Part shown: one piece after another, positions 28,359 through 36,939 of the stretch
Numbering within the stretch: the stretch's first letter is position 1
Layout: every line of letters begins with the position of its first letter
From: an uncultured Lachnospiraceae bacterium
GTDB lineage: Bacteria > Bacillota > Clostridia > Lachnospirales > Lachnospiraceae
Length of the DNA: 64,000 nt
Assembly (NCBI GenBank): GCA_910586015.1
Contig: CAJUGJ010000009.1
Coordinates: 62,001-126,000, forward strand
Reading direction: 5' to 3'
Made by a program: the position numbers and the translations under genes
The notes under the pieces: model-generated
The model's input: only the letters and a program-made list of their open reading frames with translations
Told to the model about the DNA's origin: nothing
The model's database searches: none

Positions 28359-28374
28359 TGACACTTCTGTGTCA
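28359..28374. promoter_or_regulatory. inverted repeat upstream of the Ig-like protein gene
   Basis: The perfect palindrome TGACAC-TTCT-GTGTCA lies 93 bases upstream of the start codon. On the minus strand TGACAC can serve as a -35 with TATTAT 18 bases further on as -10, so a protein bound to the palindrome would block a promoter. Weak evidence. Confidence 0.3.
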
Positions 28375-28402
28375 TTCAAAAAAATTCTTTTATACTGATG
28401 AA

Positions 28403-28438
28403 AAAGCCACTTTCCTGCCATTTTTAGAAAGTGGCTTT
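28403..28438 (-). terminator. rho-independent terminator after yebC
   Basis: The perfect 12-bp stem AAAGCCACTTTC / GAAAGTGGCTTT has a 12-base loop and is followed on the minus strand by TTC after a T-rich stem end. It begins 12 bases after the yebC stop and separates the argR-yebC transcript from the Ig-like gene. Confidence 0.8.
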
Positions 28439-28449
28439 CATTAAATATC

Positions 28450-29178
28450 CTATTCTGCCCAATTATGGTAATAATTTTGAACATCATCGTCATCATCTAG
28501 TAAATCAAATGTTCTTTGAATCATTTTAATATCATCTTCTTTTGTAAGCTCTACCCATGTCTGTGGTATCATTGTAACTTCTGCCTCTGCCATTGAAATA
28601 TTTTTATTCTCTAATGTTTCTCGTACAATAGAAAATTCTTCTGGATTGGTTAAAATTTCATAACTGTCCTCTTCCTCTGAAAAATCTTCTGCACCTGCGT
28701 CTAATGCTAACATCATTAATTCATCAGCATCTATACTACATTCTTCCTTATCAATAATAATTTGACCTTTTTTATCAAACATAAAAGAAACACAGCCCTG
28801 TGTTCCAACATTTCCATTTCCCTTTGTAAACGCATTTCTGACATTGGCAGCAGTCCGGTTTTTATTATCTGTCAATGCTTCTACAATAATTGCTGTTCCA
28901 CTCGGTCCATATCCTTCATAGGTTACAAATTCATAATTTACATTATTTCCTTCACCAGCTGCTTTCTTAATGCTGCGATCAATCGTATCATTTGGCATAT
29001 TATTTGCCTTTGCTTTCGCAACTATATCTTTTAATTTGCTATTATTATTTGGATCTGGTCCACCTTCTTTTACTGCAACTGCAATTTCACGTCCTAATCT
29101 AGTAAAAATCTTTCCTTTTGCTGCATCATTTTTTTCTTTTTTATGTTTAATATTAGCGAATTTTGAATGTCCTGACAT
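28450..29178 (-). CDS. yebC: YebC/PmpR family protein (TACO1 family)
   Basis: This highly conserved protein of 242 residues starts MSGHSKFANIKHKKEKNDAA, the family signature. It was first described as a transcriptional regulator. More recent work on the family implicates it in relief of ribosome stalling at difficult sequences. Internal family motifs are GPDPNNNSKLKDIVAKAKA, YEGYGPSGTAIIVEALTDN and the acidic C-terminal third. It is 28 bases after argR and ends at a strong terminator. Confidence 0.92.
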   Translation of the reverse strand: MSGHSKFANIKHKKEKNDAAKGKIFTRLGREIAVAVKEGGPDPNNNSKLKDIVAKAKANNMPNDTIDRSIKKAAGEGNNVNYEFVTYEGYGPSGTAIIVEALTDNKNRTAANVRNAFTKGNGNVGTQGCVSFMFDKKGQIIIDKEECSIDADELMMLALDAGAEDFSEEEDSYEILTNPEEFSIVRETLENKNISMAEAEVTMIPQTWVELTKEDDIKMIQRTFDLLDDDDDVQNYYHNWAE

Positions 29179-29206
29179 TTCTGTTCTCCTTTTGTTTTAT
29201 GATCTT

Positions 29207-29656
29207 CTAGCCAAGTAAGCGTTTGAGTTTATCCATTACTAATGTTGTTTCTTCTGTATTTCGAATTGCACAAAGAATTGTATCGTCTCCAGCAATACAG
29301 CCTACCATACCATCAATATGCAGAGCATCTAAAGCCGCCGCTACTGCCATTGCCATACCAGAGACGGTTTTTACTACCATAATATTTTGTGCCTGATCCA
29401 TGGAAAGAAATCCATCTTTTAAAACTCTTACATACTTTTCTGTAAATTCTGTTTCTTTTGTATTTAGTACAATATATTTTTGTTTTCCTCGTTCTGCTGT
29501 CACTTTAGTCAACTTTAATTCTCTAATATCTCTTGAAATTGTTGCCTGTGTAACATGGTATCCTGCTTCTAATAATCGCTGTGCCAATTCCTCCTGTGTT
29601 TCAATCTCATATTTTGTAATCAATTCTATAATCTTACTCTGTCTGCCAACCTTCAT
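29207..29656 (-). CDS. argR: arginine repressor ArgR/AhrC
   Basis: This hexameric arginine-dependent regulator has about 149 residues. The N-terminal winged helix carries the family pattern (RQSKIIELITKYEIETQEEL ... VTQATISRDIRELKL). The C-terminal oligomerisation and arginine-binding domain contains the GMVGCIAGDDTILC motif with the acidic pair that contacts arginine. The frame extends to 29692, overlapping nadK, but ATG 29656 gives the typical N-terminus MKVGRQSKI and has GGGGGAAAG just before it, so I use it. The neighbours nadK, tlyA and dxs on the same strand match the Firmicutes block. Confidence 0.95.
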   Translation of the reverse strand: MKVGRQSKIIELITKYEIETQEELAQRLLEAGYHVTQATISRDIRELKLTKVTAERGKQKYIVLNTKETEFTEKYVRVLKDGFLSMDQAQNIMVVKTVSGMAMAVAAALDALHIDGMVGCIAGDDTILCAIRNTEETTLVMDKLKRLLG

Positions 29657-29681
29657 CTTTCCCCCGTCTTTTTCATAACTT

Positions 29682-30539
29682 TTAACCACCAATTTTAGTT
29701 CTTAAAATATTAAAAAAATTCTTTTCTTTTAGCCGAATCAGCTTTGTTGTATATTTCGCCCGTTCTATAAAAATAGTATCATCTGCACTTAGATGGATAG
29801 GTGTAATTCCATCTATAGTAAGAATTGCTTCTTCTTGTTGTGTTTTTTTACTTTGGCGAATTCGGATTTCAACTTCATCTTTAGAAGATACCACAATACT
29901 TCTTGTATTTAACGTATGAGGACAGATTGGAGTAATGACAATTAACTGTGCTTTTGGTACTACAACAGGTCCCCCCGCAGAAAGATTATATCCCGTTGAA
30001 CCTGTGGGTGTTGATATAATCACTCCATCTCCTCGATAATCATTGATCAATGCCCCATTCACATATGTTCCAACTGCAATTAATCTGGAAAATCCACTTC
30101 TTGTAATGACTGCATCATTCAGTGCATAAAACTGATTTGAAAATATTTCTTCTTTTTCTCTTAAAATTTGGACGGAAAGCATCATTCGTTCATCTATTTC
30201 ATATTGTTCTGAAAATAATGCCTGAAATGTTTTATCTACCTCTGAAAGTTCGGTTTCTGCTAAAAACCCAAGTGTTCCCATGTTAATTCCAATAATTGGT
30301 ATTCCTGTCTGTAAAAGATCTTTTGCTGCCTGTAAAATTGTACCATCTCCCCCTAACACAACCGCAGCTTCAATATTTTGTGGTAATGCAGAAACATCTG
30401 TATAATATCCTTCTTTTCCTGTTTTCCAAGGGGCAAATATCGCTTGCTTTCCCTGCTCATGCAAATATGTCGCAATTTGTTCTCCTATCTGATATGCTGC
30501 TTCTTTTGATTGATTTGCAATAATGCAGAATCGCTCCAT
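29682..30539 (-). CDS. nadK: NAD kinase
   Basis: The enzyme phosphorylates NAD to NADP. The 285-residue protein has the ATP/NAD-kinase motif VVLGGDGTILQAAKDLL (about 61), GINMGTLGFLAE and the substrate-binding stretch ISTPTGSTGYNLSAGGPVV (about 174). All invariant residues appear to be present. It lies between tlyA and argR on one strand and provides the cell's only evident NADP source within this window. The upstream gap of 64 bases to tlyA allows co-transcription. Confidence 0.95.
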   Translation of the reverse strand: MERFCIIANQSKEAAYQIGEQIATYLHEQGKQAIFAPWKTGKEGYYTDVSALPQNIEAAVVLGGDGTILQAAKDLLQTGIPIIGINMGTLGFLAETELSEVDKTFQALFSEQYEIDERMMLSVQILREKEEIFSNQFYALNDAVITRSGFSRLIAVGTYVNGALINDYRGDGVIISTPTGSTGYNLSAGGPVVVPKAQLIVITPICPHTLNTRSIVVSSKDEVEIRIRQSKKTQQEEAILTIDGITPIHLSADDTIFIERAKYTTKLIRLKEKNFFNILRTKIGG

Positions 30540-30603
30540 TCTTCCCTCCCCGCTTATGTATTAATAATACCACATAATGTATAATATAACAAGAACTTTC
30601 TTT

Positions 30604-31425
30604 TTAATGAAGTGTCTGAAATGCTGTTTCTACTATACTTTCCACTAGCTCCCAAACTTTTTCAATATGCTCTTGTTTAGTTTGCTTTTTCAAATATAAT
30701 AAATATTCAATATTTCCTCCTGAACCTTTTACGGGAGAAAAAGTAAAACCATAAAATTGAAATCCATTTTGTATAGCAGATAATAGAACTTGTTCTATAA
30801 CTTCCTTATGAATAGCACTTTCACGTACAATACCTTTTTTCCCAACTTTCCCCTTTCCTGCTTCAAACTGAGGTTTTACAAGACAGACTAAACTCGCCCC
30901 TTCTTCCATCAAAGAAAAAACGGGCGCAAATATCTTTGTCAAAGAAATAAAAGAAACATCAATGGAAACAAATTGTGCCATCTGTCCAATCTGTTTTGGT
31001 GTCACATAACGGATATTCGTTTGTTCCATTGAAATAACTCGTTCCTCTTTCTTTAATTTAGGTGCTAACTGATTTGTTCCAACATCAATAGCAACCACTT
31101 TTTTGGCTTTATGAGAAAGCATACAATCTGTAAATCCTCCTGTGGATGCTCCTATATCTATGCAAAATAATCCATCCAAGGAAATTTGAAATGTCTCTAA
31201 TGCCTTTTCTAACTTTAATCCACCACGACTGACATAGGTAAGAGGTTCTTTTTTTAATTCAATAGAAACATTTTCTTCAAATAGACTTCCTGCCTTTTTA
31301 TCCTGTCTTTCTCCATTAACAAATACAAGCCCATTCAAAATTGCTGTCTTTGCTTTTTGTCTAGACTCCACTAAATTTCTTTTTACTAATAAAACATCTA
31401 AACGTTCTTTTTTATTATGATTCAT
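30604..31425 (-). CDS. tlyA: TlyA family rRNA 2'-O-methyltransferase / hemolysin-like
   Basis: The 273 residues comprise an N-terminal S4 RNA-binding domain (RLDVLLVKRNLVESRQKAKT) and an FtsJ-like methyltransferase domain with SAM motif CIDIGASTGGFTDCML (about 92). In mycobacteria TlyA methylates riboses in 16S and 23S rRNA, and the old hemolysin label is doubtful. It is two bases from dxs and probably co-translated. The place between dxs and argR is conserved in Firmicutes. Confidence 0.93.
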   Translation of the reverse strand: MNHNKKERLDVLLVKRNLVESRQKAKTAILNGLVFVNGERQDKKAGSLFEENVSIELKKEPLTYVSRGGLKLEKALETFQISLDGLFCIDIGASTGGFTDCMLSHKAKKVVAIDVGTNQLAPKLKKEERVISMEQTNIRYVTPKQIGQMAQFVSIDVSFISLTKIFAPVFSLMEEGASLVCLVKPQFEAGKGKVGKKGIVRESAIHKEVIEQVLLSAIQNGFQFYGFTFSPVKGSGGNIEYLLYLKKQTKQEHIEKVWELVESIVETAFQTLH

Positions 31426-31427
31426 AT

Positions 31428-33356
31428 TTAATTCCCTAATTTAGTAATTTTCTGATAGACTTGTTGAATAGAGCTTATCATTTGATCTGGTGTCAAACCA
31501 CATTTCTTTTTTAGTTGTTCTATATCTCCATGCTCTAAGAAAGTATCTGGTATACTAAAAGATAAAAACTTCGGCTTTAGTATTCTCTCTTTTTCTAAAA
31601 ATGCAGCTACTTGCTCTCCATAACCGCCACAGGTAACATTTTCTTCTACGGTTGCCAGTATCTTTGTTCGACGAGCAAAAGATAGAATTGTTTCCTGATC
31701 AAAAGGAGAAACAAAACGAACATTAATTACTCCTACTAAATATCCTGCTTGTTCTAATCTTTTTCCAACTATAAATGCAGTTTCTACCATACTTCCAACT
31801 GCAAACAGACAGATATCTAACTCTTTTGAAGAAGTTTCAAAAATTACTTCTGACTTTCCAAAAACTAATTCCTTTAGTTTTTCTGGTCTTTCATAAGCAC
31901 TGCCTCTTGGATAGCGAATTGCAACTGGCTTGTTCAATGTCATAGCAAATTCAAGCATATTTTTTAATTCCTTCCCACTTCCCGGAGCCATTACAGTTAA
32001 TCCCGGAATATGACAAAGATAAGATAAATCAAAAATCCCTTGATGAGTTTCTCCATCATTTCCCACAATACCTGCCCTATCAATGGCAAAAATAACCTTT
32101 AAACCTCCAATACAGACATCATGTAAAATCTGATCATAAGCTCTTTGTAAAAAGGTAGAATAAATAGCAACTACTGGATGAAATCCTCCTGCTGCTAATC
32201 CTGCTGCAAATGTAACCGCATGTTCCTCTGCAATTCCAACATCAAAACAGCGTTTTGGATATCTTGCTACCACTCGATTTAACCCTGTTCCCGCTGGCAT
32301 TGCTGCTGTAATAGCAACCAGTTTAGAATCCTTTCGAAACCACTCCATCATAGTTTCAGAAAAAATTTCTGTAAATGTTCTTTTCTTTTGACCGAACGTA
32401 TTTCCTGTTCTTAAATCAAATGGCTCTACTCCATGATACTTACAAGGATCTAATTCTGCTTTTTCATACCCCTTTCCCTTCTTTGTAATTACATGAATAA
32501 TTACTGGGCCTTTTACCTTAGAAGCAGATTCAAAAGCAGTTAACATCTGGGAAATATTATGACCATCAACTGGTCCAATATAGGTCAGTCCCATATCCTC
32601 AAACAACATTCCCGGAATAAATAAATGCTTAATGGATTCTTTGGATTTCTTCAATTTATTTAAAATAATCTCGCCAATGCCGGGAAGTCTTTTCAAAAAT
32701 CGTTCTAATCCACCTTTAAATCCGGTATAGGCGACATTTGTTCGAACTTTTCCAAGATAGCTTGCCATTCCTCCCACATTTTCTGCAATTGACATATTAT
32801 TATCATTCAATATAATCATTAAATTTGTCTTCATTCGACTGATATTATTTAAAGCTTCAAATGCCATTCCGCCAGATAAAGCCCCATCTCCAATTACTGC
32901 AACAACTTTTCTTTTCTCTCCTGCTAAATCTCTTGCCTTTGCTAATCCATTTGCAACTGAAATGGAAGTAGAACTATGTCCTGTATCAAATGCATCACAG
33001 TTACTTTCTTTTCGTTTTGGGAATCCACTCATACCATGATATTGTCTAAGTGTCTGAAAACCATCTTTTCGTCCTGTTAAAATTTTATGCACATAGGATT
33101 GATGCCCAACATCCCAAACCAATTTATCATTTGGAAAATCCATCCACAGATGAAGTGCCATTGTCAACTCTACAACTCCAAGATTAGACGCTAAATGCCC
33201 ACCTGTTTGGCTAACATTAATTACTAAAAATCGACGAATTTCCATAGCAAGCGCTTCATACTCTTTTTTCGACAATTTTTTAATATCATTTGGTTGATTT
33301 ACTCGATCCAGTATTCCAGACAAAATATCCTCCAATCTGTCGCAGGGAAACGACAT
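31428..33356 (-). CDS. dxs: 1-deoxy-D-xylulose-5-phosphate synthase
   Basis: This is the first enzyme of the methylerythritol phosphate isoprenoid pathway, joining pyruvate and glyceraldehyde 3-phosphate with thiamine diphosphate. The 642-residue protein has GHQSYVHKILTGR, the TPP-binding motif GDGALSGGMAFEALNN (about 153), the transketolase-type EEHAVTFAAGLAAGG (about 376) with catalytic Glu, and DRAGIVGNDGETHQG. It pairs with ispA 18 bases upstream, so precursor and prenyl chain synthesis are co-expressed. Its TPP need links it to thiN elsewhere in the window. Confidence 0.96.
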   Translation of the reverse strand: MSFPCDRLEDILSGILDRVNQPNDIKKLSKKEYEALAMEIRRFLVINVSQTGGHLASNLGVVELTMALHLWMDFPNDKLVWDVGHQSYVHKILTGRKDGFQTLRQYHGMSGFPKRKESNCDAFDTGHSSTSISVANGLAKARDLAGEKRKVVAVIGDGALSGGMAFEALNNISRMKTNLMIILNDNNMSIAENVGGMASYLGKVRTNVAYTGFKGGLERFLKRLPGIGEIILNKLKKSKESIKHLFIPGMLFEDMGLTYIGPVDGHNISQMLTAFESASKVKGPVIIHVITKKGKGYEKAELDPCKYHGVEPFDLRTGNTFGQKKRTFTEIFSETMMEWFRKDSKLVAITAAMPAGTGLNRVVARYPKRCFDVGIAEEHAVTFAAGLAAGGFHPVVAIYSTFLQRAYDQILHDVCIGGLKVIFAIDRAGIVGNDGETHQGIFDLSYLCHIPGLTVMAPGSGKELKNMLEFAMTLNKPVAIRYPRGSAYERPEKLKELVFGKSEVIFETSSKELDICLFAVGSMVETAFIVGKRLEQAGYLVGVINVRFVSPFDQETILSFARRTKILATVEENVTCGGYGEQVAAFLEKERILKPKFLSFSIPDTFLEHGDIEQLKKKCGLTPDQMISSIQQVYQKITKLGN

Positions 33357-33374
33357 CTTTTACGATCTCTGTGA

Positions 33375-34301
33375 TTATTTTTCCCTGGTAATTAATTCTA
33401 ATACAAGTTGACGGAAGAAATCTGTCTTTGGATTTCTAAATTTTCCAAAGTTTTGATCATAAATCTGAACTGCTAATTCGGATTGTTTTATTACCTCTTC
33501 TTTCGCCGCCTCTAAACCACAGAGGGATACAAAAGTAGTTTTTTGATTCTTTTCATCACTATGAATTGGCTTTCCAAGTAATTTTATATCTCCATAAATA
33601 TCTAAAATGTCATCCCGAATTTGAAATGCCATTCCTAGATGTTTGGCAAATTCTAAAAAAAGATTCTGTTCTTTCTTTGTTCCTCCTGCTAAGATTGCTC
33701 CACAACAGACAGCACTTTCTAATAATGCACCTGTCTTTAACTGATACATCCATAATAGTTCTTCTCTATCTGATAAAATTCCATTATTCACAACATCTAC
33801 AGTCTGTCCTCCAACCATTCCATAAATTCCAGAACATTTAGAAAGAACCTGTAAGCTTTGAATTATTCTTGGATAAAAACATTCTTCTGTTATATCAAAC
33901 GCTTTCATTGCAGTTTCATAGGCTAAATTTAACAGTCCATCTCCAGCAAGAATTCCTACTGCTTCTCCATAAACAGCATGTGTAGTCTTTTTCCCCCTTC
34001 GATATTCGTCATTATCCATTGCAGGCAAATCGTCATGAACTAGGGAATAGGTATGTATCATTTCGATTGCAGCAAGAAATGGAGTGAGCAAAGTACGATT
34101 TGCATTATCATGTCGTATTTCAGATAAAAGCAAAAACACTTCTGACATCAATAAAGGTCTTAGTCGTTTTCCTCCTGCTTTTATACTATAATTCATTGCT
34201 TCTAATAAAATTTTTTGTCTTCCTTGTTCTATTGGCAAAAACTCAAAAATTTCTTTTTCTATTGCAATTTGTCTTTGTTTTAACTCCTGTAAAAATTCCA
34301 T
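33375..34301 (-). CDS. ispA: polyprenyl (farnesyl/geranyl) diphosphate synthase
   Basis: The enzyme condenses isopentenyl diphosphate with allylic diphosphates to make farnesyl diphosphate for undecaprenol and quinones. It has about 308 residues. The first aspartate-rich motif DDLPAMDND is near residue 85 and the second, RDDILDIYGD, near 228. GGKRLRP near the N-terminus binds substrate. The frame also reaches a TTG at 34331. ATG 34301 matches the family's usual N-terminus (MEFLQELKQR), though its ribosome binding site is poor while the TTG has AGGG before it, so the start is uncertain. xseB, the usual upstream neighbour, is absent. Confidence 0.93.
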   Translation of the reverse strand: MEFLQELKQRQIAIEKEIFEFLPIEQGRQKILLEAMNYSIKAGGKRLRPLLMSEVFLLLSEIRHDNANRTLLTPFLAAIEMIHTYSLVHDDLPAMDNDEYRRGKKTTHAVYGEAVGILAGDGLLNLAYETAMKAFDITEECFYPRIIQSLQVLSKCSGIYGMVGGQTVDVVNNGILSDREELLWMYQLKTGALLESAVCCGAILAGGTKKEQNLFLEFAKHLGMAFQIRDDILDIYGDIKLLGKPIHSDEKNQKTTFVSLCGLEAAKEEVIKQSELAVQIYDQNFGKFRNPKTDFFRQLVLELITREK

Positions 34302-34332
34302 CCGACGACCATCACTTTCTGAAACACACAAA

Positions 34333-34361
34333 TATCCCTGGCTTAAATTTATCCAGGGATA
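34333..34361 (-). terminator. hairpin between nusB and ispA
   Basis: The perfect 9-bp stem TATCCCTGG / CCAGGGATA with an 11-base loop is followed on the minus strand by TTTGTGTGTTTC. It starts 26 bases after the nusB stop and ends at the first possible ispA start codon. It could end the asp23-nusB transcript or attenuate ispA-dxs. Confidence 0.5.
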
Positions 34362-34386
34362 ACCCTTAACTTGTACCTGTTTTATT

Positions 34387-34833
34387 CTATATTATCTTTG
34401 CCAAAATTCCATTGATAAATCCAGCAGAAGAATCTCCTCCATAGATTTTAGCTAGTTCTACTGCCTCATTAATTGCTACTTTTACTGGAATTTCTTCATC
34501 GTATCGAATCTCATATACAGCAAGTCGCAGTAAGTTTAAGTCTACTTTTCCCATTCGATTTAGCTTCCACCCACTTGTCGCTTGTGTCAAAATACTATCA
34601 ATCTCTCCTAGTTTTTGTTCTATTTTCTGATAGCGTGTCTTAATATAGTCCAAATCTTTTTGAACAGGTTCGGCTTTCTTTTTTGTTGTAAGTGTTTCCT
34701 TGCTTTCTTCTGTGGATAGTTCTTCTATTCTTAAAAAATAGCAATCGATCTGCTCTTCTATCTCTTCTGGCTCATAAAATTCTCGTTGAAATAATAACTT
34801 AAATATGTGTTCTCTGATTTCTCTTCTGGTCAT
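34387..34833 (-). CDS. nusB: transcription antitermination factor NusB
   Basis: This all-helical factor binds boxA RNA with NusE in rRNA antitermination. The 148 residues begin MTRREIREHIFKLLFQREFY and end with the conserved PVKVAINEAVELAKIYGGDS and SAGFINGILAKI. A charged, low-complexity insert (STEESKETLTTKKKAEPVQK) lies in the middle, longer than usual. asp23 is 62 bases upstream on the same strand. The asp23-nusB pairing is conserved in Firmicutes. Confidence 0.93.
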   Translation of the reverse strand: MTRREIREHIFKLLFQREFYEPEEIEEQIDCYFLRIEELSTEESKETLTTKKKAEPVQKDLDYIKTRYQKIEQKLGEIDSILTQATSGWKLNRMGKVDLNLLRLAVYEIRYDEEIPVKVAINEAVELAKIYGGDSSAGFINGILAKII

Positions 34834-34895
34834 ATGAATTATCCTCTTTTTGTTAAACCACTTATTTTGCAGTCGTTAAACTACCCTTTTTTATA

Positions 34896-35273
34896 TTATC
34901 TAACAAGTTCAGGTTCTACACCAACAATTTTAATATTGACTTCTTGCACAGTAAGTCCTGTCATATTCTCAATCGAACTCTTTACTCTATCTTGTACTGC
35001 ATGAGAAGTTTTTGGAATACTATAACCATACTTCATTACAACTGAGAGTTCTACATTTACACTTCCTGCAACTACTTCAATTCGAACCCCTTTTGAAAGA
35101 TTTTTCATTCCTAACTTTCCGACAATCTCTTTGGTTAAATTCCCCTGCATACTTGCTACGCCTTCAATTTCTGTTGCTGCAAGTCCAGCAATAGTCGCAA
35201 CTACATCATCTGCAATCTTGACTTCTCCGATCTTTCCTAAATCTGATTTTTCCTGTACACTATCTCTTTTCAT
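34896..35273 (-). CDS. Asp23/Gls24 family envelope stress protein (YqhY-like)
   Basis: The 125-residue protein has the Asp23 domain: GEVKIADDVVATIAGLAATEIEGVASM near residue 17, VEVVAGSVNVELSVVMKYGYSIP and the C-terminal MTGLTVQEVNIKIVGVE. In B. subtilis the corresponding gene, yqhY, also precedes nusB. The homologues are abundant membrane-associated cytosolic proteins, and YqhY has been linked to control of acetyl-CoA carboxylase. The accBC genes normally next to it are not in this window. Confidence 0.9.
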   Translation of the reverse strand: MKRDSVQEKSDLGKIGEVKIADDVVATIAGLAATEIEGVASMQGNLTKEIVGKLGMKNLSKGVRIEVVAGSVNVELSVVMKYGYSIPKTSHAVQDRVKSSIENMTGLTVQEVNIKIVGVEPELVR

Positions 35274-35388
35274 TGTTTCCTCCGTTTCGAATGATTTGCT
35301 GTATGATTCAGCTAAAGTATCGCCAGAACAATAAATTCTATACGTTTATAAGTCCTTTTAAAAAGCCTTACTAACTTAATTAGTATAT

Positions 35389-35418
35389 AGTATATCACAA
35401 ATAAAAAGATTTGTACAA
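35389..35418 (-). promoter_or_regulatory. predicted sigma-A promoter of asp23-nusB
   Basis: On the minus strand TTGTAC (35418..35413) is separated by 18 bases from TATACT (35394..35389). It is followed by a leader of about 110 bases ending in GGAGG before the asp23 ATG. It lies in the 245-base gap after the spoIIIA terminator; nothing else was seen in that gap. Confidence 0.45.
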
Positions 35419-35468
35419 CCTTTAATTTTTCACTTTTACAATATAAAATTCACAGTAAATATATTTAA

Positions 35469-35508
35469 AAAGGATGCCCTTTTTATTGATTTTCTTAGGA
35501 CACCCTTT
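35469..35508 (-). terminator. rho-independent terminator of the spoIIIA operon
   Basis: On the minus strand AAAGGGTGTCC pairs with GGGCATCCTTT (11 bp, two G-U pairs) and is followed by TTT. It begins 11 bases after the spoIIIAH stop. Confidence 0.75.
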
Positions 35509-35518
35509 CATATTTTAT

Positions 35519-36319
35519 TTATTCCTCCACAATAACAGATGTGATCACAATATCTTCTGCTTTTGCACCTGTTTTACGTATCACAATATCTTCAATTTGT
35601 GCAATCTGTTGTTCTGTAATTTCAGGGGAATTTACAACTACATCTACACTACCATCTACAATATTAACAACTGCTCCCTCAAAACCCTTTGCTTCAAGTA
35701 ATAATTCTGCTGCGTTTTCTTTTTCTGCATTTGCAGTCATTGCTATTACTTCATCAATAGCAGCCTGTTTTTGTTCATCATTTACACTCTCATCTGCAAT
35801 TAAATCCATCAGAATTTCTTTTTGTTTTGCACGATTTTGTTCTCTTGTTAATTTTGCAGTAGAAAAAAATCCAGTTTCTAAAGTAGTACTTGCAAGTACT
35901 GCCTCTCCTGGAGTACTCGTTTCTTTACTTCCATCATTTTTAACATCTGTATCGTTGGAAGCACTTAATGTTGTATCCTTAGAAGAATCTGTTTCATCTG
36001 CTGTTTTATTATCATTCATTGGTAAAAGCAATTCTCCATTATCCCCTACTCGAATTTCGGTATTTTCTTTTGTAAGTAACTCATCTTCGTCCGAAATATC
36101 TGCAAATTCATTTTCATTTTTTACAGCGGCAGACAGTGAATCTTCTTCATTTCCTTGCTTAGAAGCATCGGTTGCAAGGTTATTATCTAATGCAGCTGTC
36201 AACTTGGAATCTACATCATTGTCTGCCTTTTCTCTTGTAAAATTGAGATATCCGGCTACTGCAATCATAATTGCTAATGCAGAGATGATAATTTGATTTT
36301 TTTTAAATACATTCTTCAT
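35519..36319 (-). CDS. spoIIIAH: stage III sporulation protein AH (SpoIIIAH)
   Basis: SpoIIIAH is the mother-cell half of the A-Q channel. Its extracytoplasmic YscJ/FliF-like ring domain binds SpoIIQ across the intermembrane space. It has 266 residues: one N-terminal membrane helix (IIISALAIMIAVAGYLNF), a long acidic Ser/Thr/Asp-rich linker (about 30-140) and the conserved C-terminal ring domain (from TREQNRAKQKEILMDLIADE to AKAEDIVITSVIVEE). The linker makes it longer than the B. subtilis protein. It is the last gene of the operon. A long antisense frame covers it but has no coding signs of its own. Confidence 0.94.
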   Translation of the reverse strand: MKNVFKKNQIIISALAIMIAVAGYLNFTREKADNDVDSKLTAALDNNLATDASKQGNEEDSLSAAVKNENEFADISDEDELLTKENTEIRVGDNGELLLPMNDNKTADETDSSKDTTLSASNDTDVKNDGSKETSTPGEAVLASTTLETGFFSTAKLTREQNRAKQKEILMDLIADESVNDEQKQAAIDEVIAMTANAEKENAAELLLEAKGFEGAVVNIVDGSVDVVVNSPEITEQQIAQIEDIVIRKTGAKAEDIVITSVIVEE

Positions 36320-36363
36320 ATTATGTAACCTCCAGCCGTCTTGATCATTAAGCTATCTTTTTG

Positions 36364-36939
36364 TCAATTCTGAACCATCGGAAGTACTTTTATTTTATGT
36401 GCTTCAACTCCAAAAAGTGCCTGAACTGCTGCCGTAATATTTGCGGCTACTTTTCCGTCTGCTCCTCCTTCAGCGATTACTAAAACCCCCTCTACCTTGG
36501 CCGCTACTTCCTTAGTTACAAACGGTGTTCCTGCACTACTTGCTCCAGAAAGCACAGTTTCCTCCTCACTTTTTGCCGAACTCGACATTCTAGTTCCTCC
36601 GCTTTGATCCATTTCATTTAATGTTTCTTGTGTATATGGTTTATCCTTTAATACAACCAGCTCCTTTGACTCTTTTTCTGTTATCATTACTTCTACATGT
36701 CCTACACCCTCTACTTTAGAAAGTACCTCTGTTAATCGTTTTTCATATTCAGAAAGACCCCTGTTTTTTTCTTCTTTCACTGTTACCTCTTTTGTTGTTT
36801 CATCCTTAGAATCCTTTTGTCCTTTTTGTCCCGAAGCAGCTTCGGATAAAGATAAAAAAATCAATATGACTCCGGCAAATAAAAGGATTAGAAGTCTTGG
36901 AAGCCCAATCTCTTTTAAAGAAAGTTTCTTCTTATCCAT
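36364..36939 (-). CDS. spoIIIAG: stage III sporulation protein AG (SpoIIIAG)
   Basis: This ring-forming component of the mother-cell secretion-like complex has about 191 residues. One membrane helix lies near the N-terminus (LLILLFAGVILIFLSL), followed by a conserved ring-building domain with LSKVEGVGHVEVMITEKES and the C-terminal VLVIAEGGADGKVAANITAAVQ. ATG 36939 is preferred because AGGAGG stands just upstream and it yields the usual MDKKKLS start. The longer frame to 36978 has no such site. The start overlaps the spoIIIAF stop by eight bases, implying translational coupling. Confidence 0.93.
   Translation of the reverse strand: MDKKKLSLKEIGLPRLLILLFAGVILIFLSLSEAASGQKGQKDSKDETTKEVTVKEEKNRGLSEYEKRLTEVLSKVEGVGHVEVMITEKESKELVVLKDKPYTQETLNEMDQSGGTRMSSSAKSEEETVLSGASSAGTPFVTKEVAAKVEGVLVIAEGGADGKVAANITAAVQALFGVEAHKIKVLPMVQN

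Noticed and set aside
28311..28496. 61-codon minus-strand frame spanning the yebC 3' end and terminator
   Set aside because: Reads through a strong terminator hairpin and overlaps yebC in another frame.
35541..36296. 251-codon frame antisense to spoIIIAH
   Set aside because: Serine-rich translation typical of the reverse strand of an acidic Asp/Glu/Lys-rich gene; SpoIIIAH is certain by homology and operon position.
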